Notes under the pieces: generated by a model
Databases searched by the model: none
The model's input: only the letters and a program-made list of their open reading frames with translations
What the model was told of the DNA's origin: nothing
Part shown: piece after piece, positions 34,322-43,420 of the stretch
How the letters are laid out: each line of letters starts with the position of its first letter
Position numbering within the stretch: position 1 is the stretch's first letter
Program-made: the position numbers and the translations under genes
Source of the DNA: Emydura subglobosa
Lineage: Eukaryota; Chordata; Testudines; Chelidae
NCBI GenBank assembly: GCA_007922225.1
Contig: ML679966.1
Location: 35,096,793-35,160,792, forward strand
Direction of reading: 5' to 3'
DNA: 64,000 nucleotides

Positions 34322-34592
34322 ATGAAGTAAAGATATTCTTGGGTTTTCTCTGCATGCTGTGTGTGCCTCAGTTTCCCCACATGTGCTACCCATGTATTTC
34401 GGTGATGGGAGCCGGGTGTGTGATCATTGCAGAGACCAGATGTAGGCAGACCTGGCCAGGACCCTCTGCCTTGGCACAACCAGTTGCAACAGGTTGGGGA
34501 AGGTAAAGACCAGGGAGAGTGGCCACCTAGCCCAGGAAGGAGACAAAGAGCTGGGGAAGGGCTAGGGGATGGATCTGCTGGCCTTTAGACGC
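34322..34592 (+). repeat. Gmr1-like 3' LTR (truncated or interrupted)
   Basis: Begins TGAAGTAAAGATATTC after the purine tract and matches the 5' LTR for about 190 bp, up to AGGTAAAGACCAGG. It then runs on to about 34592, where a MITE starts. Confidence 0.8.
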
Positions 34593-34831
34593 AGGACTTG
34601 TCTACAAGGAACACTGCTGCATGGCAGGGTGCAAATCTACAGAGCATGCTGCATTGTAATGTCCCATGTGGACAATGCTACAGCAAGTTGAAAGTATATC
34701 AAATGACTAACGATGTAACTTTTAGAGTACTGTAGCAGTATCCGCATGGGATGTTACTGCACAGCAAGTTAATGTGCTGTAGATTCACATTCTGGCTTGC
34801 TGTGCAGCAACATCACGTGTAGACAAGTCCT
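34593..34831. mobile_element. Chompy-like MITE with terminal inverted repeats
   Basis: A 239-bp non-coding element bounded by AGGACTTGTCTACA (34593-34606) and its exact reverse complement (34818-34831). The inner 60 bp remain recognisably inverted (TGCTGCATGGCA versus TTGCTGCACAGCA; CAAATCTACAG versus TGAATCTACAG). It resembles the crocodilian/turtle Chompy type (PIF/Harbinger-like). No target duplication was convincing. Confidence 0.75.
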
Positions 34832-34843
34832 CAACTGATTAAT

Positions 34844-34853
34844 NNNNNNNNNN
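34844..34853. other. Assembly gap (10 N)
   Basis: Ten N characters. The true length is unknown, and sequence joins across this point should not be trusted. Confidence 0.99.
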
Positions 34854-35029
34854 TCTCAGAAGGCAGAAGAAGTTGTAAATTAGCCCTTTGAATTATGCTT
34901 CAAATTAAAATCCAGTCATCTCCTGTCCTGCTGTGAATGCAATTTTTTCCCCTATCCTGTGGATACATTTCCACTTGCCAACTCCCACTCATAGGATCCA
35001 GAGTGGAAAACCAGACTGAACCTGCTACG

Positions 35030-36240
35030 GCATCTTATCAATTATCTATTTATGATAATTGATAAGAATCCTGTAAAGTTACTTGATTTAGATTTCTATA
35101 GTCCACAAAGAATCTGGTGCTTCCATCTTCTTCCTTAACCAGAACTACGGGCGAAGTCCAAGGACTGGTTGAAGGCTCATGGCGATCACCTTGGATTTTC
35201 CACACTAGCATCTACTACTTTTTCTGGTGGGCTGTTATAAGGAAAGATTCAAGTTCTGTGGCAAATTCCACAGTCTCTGGGAGTATTCTTGGCCTCCTTT
35301 CACAGATCTTGATCTGCAAGTCCAAGTCCAGCTGATCATGTATAAATTAGTCCACTGCTAATATATCCTGGAAGTTCTCACTGGTATCTAGATATGCCAG
35401 GTGCACAAATGTCCTCAGGGCCTCTACCAGTTGAGGTGGGGTCTTTTCTTTCCTTTTCCTTGCTCTCAGTTGCACCCTGAGCCTCTTATATTGATATCTG
35501 ACTCTAAACTGCATATCAATACCTTGTACCAAATATGGATGATTTAGGTTCTTTTCTTGGGGTAAGTTCTGCAAAACCATTAGAGCTGTACCATTCAAAC
35601 TGGCTGCTAGAAACCCCCTTCTCTGTTCATCTGGGCTATGTCAAAATGAACCAAATAAACCTCCCTTCAAAGAAAGTTGGCTTTTGTATTACCTGAGTTG
35701 GAACAATCAAATCTCTCCCCTCTGAGCCTGTTGGTTACAAATGGGGTAGAAAAGTGTTGCAAATGTCCTGTTTTGTCCAAGTGCTTTGGCTGGCCCAATT
35801 TGTCTTCCAAGTGGATTACTTCCACTATAGACTGTGACATTTTGATTGACTTCCGAAACTGAATTTTTTAGCTCCTTAAGTCTTTGCTTCTCTTTGTTAG
35901 GAAGTTCCAAATTGGACAAAGTTTTCCTGGTCTCTTCTATTTCTTTGGAAGACTTGTCCATGATAATCAGGTTGCTGGTTACCTCATCAATTCACCTTGC
36001 CATTCCAGGCTGAGAGTTTTGCATTTGGGTTTTCAAATCTGTCCAGACAAAGATTTGTATCTCCAACCACAGGTCTCTCAGTCCTTGCTGGGAAACCTCT
36101 AGATGTTTCTTTAATTCCTTTTCCAAAGTCTTCACCTCCTGTTCTAAATTATTTTGAGAAGTCTCCACCTCTTGTTGTAGACCTTGTTTTAATTCTGTTT
36201 TGGGCATGTGTGTGTTCTGTTAGCACCTCCATTATGGCTC
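35030..36240 (-). mobile_element. Third Ty3/Gypsy fragment: gag with coiled coil, then RT start
   Basis: The minus strand, read right to left, gives a coiled-coil region (36207-35992: QQEVETSQNNLEQEVKTLEK and ELKKHLEVSQ), a gag body (35347-35598: VRYQYKRLRVQLRARKRKEK and LVEALRTFVHLAYLDTSENF), and then RT text at about 35155-35050 (SPVVLVKEEDGSTRFFVDYR followed by NLNQVTLQDSYQL). Protease is not visible between gag and RT. It differs from both larger Gypsy elements. The boundary toward 36300-36760 (possible 5' UTR/LTR) is unresolved. Confidence 0.78.
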
Positions 36241-39200
36241 AACAGGAATACCAGCTCACAATTTCTCTCCTTGGAAATGCTATCTCACCACTAATACCAG
36301 TGTTGCCTCTTGGCCCAATTAGTTAACCAGTATTTGAGGTATTGGGATATGATATGAGTCAGGTATTTCTTTGGTGCAATCCTATTTACAAAGAACATAC
36401 AGATTGTCCTGTTTCCCTGAGTACAGTAGGAACATATTGGCAGTATATTTGCTCACAATTTCTAAGCCTGCCTTTCCTGTACCTGAAGGGGCTCTGACTC
36501 TGTTCCCTCTCAGGACTGTGCTCATCACTGCTTCTCAGGTTTTCTGATGGCTTTCACACCATTTGCAACCACTCAATGTTCCAGTCTCTATGTTTCTAAT
36601 CAGTCCCTAGGGAAAATACTCAGCCTGAATGGCTTAGCTGCTTATAAACTTTGCATGTGCCCTGGTGCCTTGGATGGTGGCTTCTATTGTCTCCAGCTAT
36701 CTTACTCCATGAAGAAGTGTAATTGCTTCTTCTATTTAGTCTGAATGGAAGGTGGCTAGCATGGCCATAAGTTTATAAGGGGATATGGTTATTATAAATC
36801 ATAGATACTATTTGATGGCAGCCATTAACACCCTCCAGCATAACCATAATACCTTGCTCTTATATCTAAAAAAAAGATGATTCTTTTTGACACCATCCAA
36901 CTTAAAATTGAACAATAAATTATTGAAAGGTAAGTAGTTAAAAAATTATTCCACATGTTGCTTAAATACCAAAAATAAATATTTAAAATTTGTAAAGTAC
37001 TTAAAAATTAATCATATGGTCACCATTAAAAATAACCGTCCACAGGCAACTTTAAAAAATTTCTCCAAAATATCTATCACTTTAAAAATTACCATATTTC
37101 ATCTAGTAACACTGAACTCGCAAAACTGACAATAAATTCTATTGATCTTCTGTGGTGATGAATGGCAGGGGAATGATCTTTTAATTCCAGTTCTGGTTTG
37201 TCTCCCTCTTATACCCACTCAGATTCACCTTTTTTTCTCAGCTCTAATTTGAATCTTTGTTCTGTTCTAACTCTGATCTATTATTTTAACCTACTAGCTG
37301 TGATGTAAAACTTTACAATGCTTAACAATATGAAAGATAAGATTAGTCTGGAAAGCTATTTTATGTGAACAACTAATGCCAAAAAAGGATTGGTGATGGT
37401 TGATCACCTGCATAGGTATAGGCAGAATTAATTCCTTGTCAGATTGAATTACTTTGGAGGCTAAAAATCTTGGAGGTTTTTCTTTGACATATCACAGACA
37501 AAGGCTGGAAAATTGTGTTTTTGTTTTCTTCTGCTTTTCCAGTGTTATGTTTTTATTTTTTAATGTTTTAACTTCCATTATTTTCAGTTATGCAGAATCA
37601 AAGCAATGGAAATTCTGTCAAGAAATCATGATGGCTTTTTTTTAATACAGTACAGAGTGCAACTATTTCTCTTATAGGCCAGTCTGGAAGACGACTAGCC
37701 AGCGCACAAAATCAGATTAACCAGTGTAAATCCACAATGATTCCATTAAAGGAAATTTACATTGGCAGTTATTTGTAGTCTATTTTAATTTTTACTTGTG
37801 CAAATATTTAAGCATTCCTGAAATTAAAAAAAAAAAAAAAAAAATCAGTATTGATTTGAAGACTCATTATAAACTTGAAATCTTGTAGGTTTTTTAAAAG
37901 TTTAAAAAAATGTTTCATATTCTGCACCTGCCTTTGAGTCCTGTCAATTTTTGTGGGTTTAGTATCAGATCTTTTAAAATTCAATGTTTTATTTTCTCAT
38001 CTGTGAGAAAGTTCCAACAAACAAATAAAACTCACTGACTGTACAGGGGAAAGAGTGTGTAGACTAAGGGCCCAATCCTGCAAGACACTCTTCTCAGGTG
38101 GATCATCATGCCTACACGAAGCATCTGGTAAGATCAAGGTCAAAGCACTGTCAAGTGTACCAAGTAAACAAATGAAGGCGAGAGGGGAAAGAGAAATACT
38201 GACCCTTAATAAAAGATACAAGTTCCTTAAAGTGTATAGGAAACGTAGGCCTGAAAACTTTCCAAATCAAAACTCCTTCCTCACTTCACTGCTGATTGCA
38301 TAGTAAACTAGAATTGACTTCTAGCTATGAAAATGACCTGCTGACTTCATTGCATGGTTAAACCATTAACAAAAGTAATGTACCATCCATCCTCATCACA
38401 CCACTTTCAAACATTTAACATTTATTTCAAAAGGAAATTTCTCCAGCAAAGTGAAAGTTCACTCAAGACTACATTTACGCCAAGTATGAAGCTGTAAAAC
38501 AAGGTTGGAACTGTGTAGATGATTCAAAGAATGAGCTCTTTGCCACAGATAGAGCTTTTAATATTTGCACAAGCTTCTGTTTTGATTTTCAGAGAGTGGA
38601 GTAGGGGCTCCAATTTCAGTGTTTGCAGTGGGAGCCTGGGAAAAGGAAAATCCTCATACCTGGGGTGAAGTGGACCCAGGGAGGTGGGCCAAACTTGTTT
38701 CCACTGCTATTCTTTTTATTATGAGGCCTTGCCTTTGTTGGTGTGGGCCTGAAACCACACTAAAGATGGCCACCATTTTTCCACAGCATTTGCTACATGT
38801 GAAAGGGAAGCTTCCCTTAACAAAGATGACAGCCATCACCTATTGTTTTTCAGAAGGGATTGAAGCAAGGCTGCCTTTAAGGAAAATGGTCTCCCTTCCT
38901 GTGCTAAATAGACAGGAGGAGGACGACTTGGCAATTTAGGGAACAGTAAAAATGCCTAATGGGAATGGGGGAGGAAGGTGAGTGATAGAGAAGGAGAAGA
39001 CCAGGACATGGGCTTGTCAGGGGAAAAGGAAGGAAAATACTGGAGAGAAGCAGGTGAAATAGAGACTTTAGGAGTAAGGGTGAAAACGTGAGCAGGGCAG
39101 AAGCCTGGATGCAGTGTGGAGGGATGCAGAATAATGATACAAGTGGGTAGCAAGACCCAGAATGGCAGCCCCCCCGGATAATGGAGGCTAAGCCCAGCTC

Positions 39201-39440
39201 CTCTTGCCAGCAGCTTGGGGAAGGCCTCCATCAATGCAGGCCTATTCAGGGCTGGATTCTCCAAGCTGCAATGAGGACGCTCCAGCTGGGGAAGGGGAGG
39301 GTCCCCTGAGACTCAGCCCTGCAAGGCGGAGTCCCCAGGGATTTGGTTTAATTACTTTTTTATTTTTGGGGCTGGGTCTAATAACTCAGGATTTCTGTAG
39401 CCCAGGGGGCTGACAAGTGCATTTCCTCCTCCCCCGGCTG
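36241..39440. other. Intergenic, upstream of FIP1L1
   Basis: 36300-36760 may be leader or LTR of the third Gypsy fragment. The remainder is AT-rich with a 19-A run at 37826-37844. No exon, RNA gene or clear repeat was recognised; short open frames are unsupported. Confidence 0.45.
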
Positions 39441-40330
39441 ATGGCAGAAGCCCCCTATTTTGTGGCACCAGTTAGCCGGGCTGGGGGAAAGGGCCCGATG
39501 GCCAGGCACAAAGCAGGCTGGCCCTTTACCCTTCTCCCCAGGGCGGCCGCTGGGAGGGGATCCTCGCCCCGCTGTGCCCCATGGAGAGGGGCCGGCCCCA
39601 CTCCGCCTCCTGGTGAGACTGGGGGCAGGCCGGGGCCCCACAGGCCGGCCAGCCCCGAGCCCGCGCGTCCCTTGGGGCGGCGGGGGCCGCCCCTTTTCCC
39701 TGTGCGTGTGTCAGTCACTCGGCTGGGGGAGGGGAAGCACTGAGCGAGCGAGCGGCTCCTCGGCGGGGGAGGGGCGGGCGCTGCGCGCACACAAGCCGCG
39801 CCGCTCCGAGCTGCTCGTGCTCGGCTGCCGCTGCTGAAGCGAACTGCTGCGGGCCCCTCCCCGCGCGTGGAGCCGGCGCGGCGGGTGTCTGTGGCTGCTG
39901 CGCGCGGCAGGGGCCGGCGCGAGTCCCGAGGGAGGCGGCCATGGCGGCCGGCGAGGTGGAGCGGCTGACGGCGGACCTGAGCGGGGCCGGCGGGGATGAG
40001 GAGGAGGAGTGGCTTTATGGCGGTACGGACCTTCCTAGGCCCCGAGCCGGCCCGGCCCGGCCGCCTCGGGCTCCCTGGCGCCGCAGAACGGGGAGAGGCC
40101 GGAAGGGGAGCGCTAGCTAGGCCCCAGTGCGCAGCAGCCGCTCTCCCCGCCGCCTAGGCCGGCTCCCTGGGCTAGGCCGGGCCTGCTGCCCCTGACCCCG
40201 CTCGCCCATCCCCCGCAGGAGCAGCTGCGGGGGCAGCCGGGCCTGGCCCTGCCCGTTGGTACGGGAGCCACCTGCTTGTGCGAGCGGGCTGCAGCGCCCG
40301 GCGCACCCCAGGTCTCCTAATAACCAGTGT
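39441..40330 (+). promoter_or_regulatory. FIP1L1 CpG island and promoter
   Basis: CpG-dense block around the FIP1L1 start codon. It has GGGGCGGG-type GC boxes (for example 39770-39779), a GAGCGAGCGAGCGG stretch at 39742-39755 and no TATA box. The transcription start is not determinable, but the 5' UTR likely begins within the 200 bp before 39941. It faces the SCFD2 island about 25 kb away. Confidence 0.78.
39941..40022 (+). CDS. FIP1L1: FIP1L1 coding exon 1
   Basis: Start of the pre-mRNA 3'-end processing factor FIP1L1, a CPSF subunit that binds poly(A) polymerase and U-rich RNA in the nucleus. The exon encodes MAAGEVERLTADLSG, then the acidic DEEEEWLYG, as in mammals (MSAGEVERL...EEEEWLYGG). 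The ATG sits in GGCCATGG, a strong Kozak context. It ends in phase 1 at a GTACGG donor. The mammalian protein continues with PWDVHVHSDLAKDL before DENEVERPEEE; I could not find that segment downstream. The protein proper continues far beyond this window. Confidence 0.96.
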
Positions 40331-41759
40331 AACGACAGTCCGTGATCTCCCCGCTCTGGGGCACTGGGCCCTCCCCGATCCATTTATTGCCTGGAGGGGC
40401 TTCAGATGTTCCCCCTTCTGGATCTTCCCCTCTTTCCCTCCCCCTCCCGCAAAGGGCCTAAGGATGCTACTGATTGTGTGTTCCCACAAATGCTTGTCCC
40501 CTTTAAAAAAAAAAAGTCCATGGTTCTCTCTGTCTGGTCTTGTAATTTAGCAATCACCATCCTATTTAGGCATTTCCTGTATCTGGAGGTGACAGACTCC
40601 TTTGAAATACCAAAGGTTTAAAATTTGTGTTTCCACTGTAATTTCCCATCCTGTATAGTGATTGTACTATTGGCTCTAGAAGAGTTCTGGGGAAAAGGCT
40701 GTTTGGACATTAGGTTCAAACTTTGCTTCAATCTTTAATCTGTACCAAATCCACTCAGTTTGGATGGGAGGGTTAAAAACAGTGATTGATGAGAAGCATG
40801 CATGGGTGCTAAGAGGTGTCTCTTTTTTCTGAGAGGTAGCAGTGGCTCAGATACTTTGAGGAAATCCTGAGGTGTGATTGATATGGGAGTACTGAGTACA
40901 CATTTAGGGCCATTCCTGCAGCCCTCATTTACCAAAGTCCATATGATTGCTTGTGTGAATAAAGATTGTAGGATCAAACCCTTATTTTCTGTAATGCCTT
41001 TCGTATAAATTGTCTCAAAATTCTTTGATTCTAAACACCAGTAAACTATTATAGGCACTTCCTGCTGTAGATCAAATTTTCACATACATAATTCACATTT
41101 TAATATAATAACAATAAATAAGTGATCTCAAAATGAAAACAGGTTTGAAATAATCTCATTCTTTTTTATTTGAAACTTGTAGAACTTGACTTCCTTGGGT
41201 ATGTCTACACTGCAGCTGGGAGTGAGCCCCCTAACCTGGGTACACAGATTCTCACAAGTGGGGCTTGAACTAGCATGCTAAAAATAGCAATGTGGATGTC
41301 GCTTGGGCTGTCAAGCCTAGTGGATTGTGTGGGCTTGAGAGCCTGAGCTACAGCCCAAGCCACAACATCCACCCTGCTGTTTTTAGTATGCTACCTTGAA
41401 CCTTGCTAGCGCAAGTCCCTGATTGCGAGGCTCGCTTCCAGCTGCAGTGTAGACATACCCATTTACCCTAAACACATTAATACTGTCTGCAAACTAAAAC
41501 CCTGATACTGCAAAGGGTCTGTTTGTGGAGCTCTGTTGTCTTTAATAGGGGGTTGTGTGGGCTCAAATGTCTGACCACATGGATCCAACTCAGGATTGGA
41601 TGGTCCAAAATTTTATTTAGTGGTACATTAAAAGCAAACGTTGTTTACATACAGTCATTTGGTATAGGATCAGAATTAGAGCTTGCAAAATACTCTGATA
41701 TTTTTGACTCTATGGTTTCTAATACATAATTCTTAAATAGTGTGTTTTTCTTGTGACAG
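40331..41759. other. FIP1L1 intron 1
   Basis: Intron between FIP1L1 exon 1 and the DENEAERPEE exon. It holds a foldback MITE at 41197-41460. The short microexon expected from mammals was not recognised on the plus strand. Confidence 0.6.
41197..41460. mobile_element. Foldback MITE with long inverted arms
   Basis: Bounded by GGGTATGTCTACACTGCAGC and its reverse complement; the first 26 bp match at 25 positions. Inversion persists deeper: AGCATGCTAAAAATAGCA versus AGCATACTAAAAACAGCA, and GCTTGGGCTGT in both arms. The whole 264 bp can therefore fold into a hairpin of about 130-bp arms. It is non-coding, in FIP1L1 intron 1. The family is not determined (hAT- or Harbinger-type MITE), and no clear target duplication is present. 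Confidence 0.85.
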
Positions 41760-41799
41760 ATGAAAATGAAGCAGAGAGACCAGAGGAACAAAAAACTAG
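41760..41799 (+). CDS. FIP1L1: FIP1L1 coding exon 2 (as seen here)
   Basis: After CTTGTGACAG, 40 nt encode (G|AT) DENEAERPEEQKT plus two bases of the next codon, then a GTGGGT donor. This matches mammalian DENEVERPEEENAS. The entering phase (1) equals the exit phase of exon 1, so the two can splice directly, giving WLYG-DENEAERPEE without the intervening mammalian segment. Confidence 0.9.
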
Positions 41800-42634
41800 G
41801 TGGGTGTCTTGATAGTTGTGAATCCGATAATGTAGTTGTGCAAAAAATATATCCATAACAAATCATTTCACACCAGTTTCTTGCAAAGTGATAGCCACTT
41901 GAAAGTCATTGGGAGTTAGACACCTAAATTTGTGTCTTTGAACATTTCCCTCATGTCATATATGTGATCTGCTAGTCCAGCTCACTTTTTAAATGGTTAT
42001 ACCTAGAAATTTGGACTGTTCAGTCTTAAATATGAAAGTCCACTTTTATTTGTTAATTGCAGGGTTATCAATATCGCTGTAGAAAGGACTAACAGATTTC
42101 TTTAACATAGCTTTTGTTACATTGGGAGCCTACTGCTTTAAAATGAGGGGAAAAAAACTCACATAAATGGAATATTGTGGGAGGTACAGGGATATCTGCT
42201 GTAATTTACAGTACTTGCTATGAAGGTGTAACATAGCATTTCAGTGTAGAAACTACAATGAAGTAAGAACATTTCATTCTGTTTTCCAGGGGGGTTATTG
42301 CTCTGTTTTGAGGGCAAGTGAAACAATAGATATTGAGCAAGTAAAGGCATTCAGAACAATAAATATAACATTAAAAATATCGGCATGGAATCATTCACTT
42401 CTGCTAATTCTTGGTTTTCATTCATTTGACTACATTAGTGTGTTCCTAAAGTCAGATTATAGGCCTGAAACATATACTGAATGTTCCCGGGGATTGTCTT
42501 CTAAGGGATATTCATATTAGATTACAGTTGAACCCTTTTAAATTAATTGTGCCTGAGGAGTGGAATTGTCGAGAATGACTGAGATTCCTGAGCAGTATTT
42601 TCTAGGTATCCTGTGCCAAGGCCACTTAGCGACC

Positions 42635-42862
42635 TTATGCTAAGGACTGAAATCTTCTACATGATATGATTTTCTGTAGTGAGCAGAGGGCAGGTGTGAT
42701 GTGCTTATAGTAACTTGTGTTAATGAGGAGATGTGCTGCTGCATTGTATACTAGCTCTAATTTCCTCAGCAGTGGAGCTGTCAGGCTGATGTAGATTGCA
42801 TGGTTGCAGTTCAGACCGGAGATGACAGAGGCATGAATTACCAAAGCCAGATCGTTATTCAC
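42635..42862 (-). pseudogene. LINE reverse-transcriptase C-terminal remnant (L2/CR1-like)
   Basis: The minus frame reads DLALVIHASVISGLNCNHAI, then RKLELVYNAAAHLL. This is the pattern LVxAFVxSRLDYCNxLYxGL...RLQxVQNAAARLL that closes many L2/CR1-like LINE reverse transcriptases. Flanking sequence (about 42560-43200) is probably the same element but decayed. No 5' part is present. Confidence 0.65.
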
Positions 42863-43239
42863 AAGGATAGGACATGACTTCTGGCCAGCGAGAGATGGTA
42901 GAACATGTTACTTGCAGGTGCTGCTATGTGAAAGTTTAACACCAGCAAGGGCTCCAGGAAAACTTCCTAGACTGTGGAGTGCCTACAAACTTCTTTTGGC
43001 ACTTTCTTTTACCTACCAGCATAACCTCAGTTTTACAATGGTTTAACTTCAACCTTTTCTTCATTCAAGAGTATATCTCAGCTAAGCATTGAGTTAACTT
43101 GGTGACAGAGATCATCCAGAGGTGTCCCTACAACTACAGTTGTGCTCTGTGTCCTTTCCCACCACAGAATGTGGAGACTGAGAACCTGCCAAGATACAAC
43201 TCTTCATTTCTAGGCTGCAGCGACACTGAAGACTTTGGC

Positions 43240-43420
43240 CCAGATTTTTAAAATATGTAGATATTGCTGTGCTCAGCGTTGCAACACCTGTTTTAGTGTC
43301 TGATCTATGGATTTAGACTCCTAAATGCCTAAATCCCATTTGAAAATGAGATTTAGGCTCCTAAATCTGTTAGGTGTTGTGACGCTGAGTGCAGCAATAC
43401 CTTAAATACCTTTACAGGTC
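43240..43420. repeat. Short foldback (MITE-like) sequence
   Basis: The arm at 43261-43289 and the arm at 43372-43400 are inverted repeats matching at 24 of 29 positions. All five differences are transitions, four of them paired CA/TG differences typical of CpG decay. The inner part is also inverted (ATTTAGACTCCTAAAT versus ATTTAGGCTCCTAAAT). It is non-coding. Confidence 0.65.

Larger units (their letters stand above)
29159..34592 (+). mobile_element. Gmr1-like Ty3/Gypsy element with SCAN-like gag
   Basis: Plus-strand LTR retrotransposon relic: 5' LTR (from 29159), gag leader, SCAN-like capsid (31950-32420), zinc knuckle and protease (32540-32940), an integrase zinc-binding fragment fused to late RT (33480-33836), RNase H (33850-34260), a purine-rich tract, and the 3' LTR (from 34322). 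RNase H directly precedes the 3' LTR and integrase lies upstream of RT. That is the Ty1/copia-like order known for Gmr1-type Gypsy elements of deuterostomes. It is degraded, with an internal deletion in pol and a roughly 1.25-kb insertion in the gag leader. Confidence 0.87.

Noticed and set aside
39417..39942. Multiple long frames upstream of FIP1L1
   Set aside because: CpG-island shadow frames without similarity; the conserved start is at 39941.
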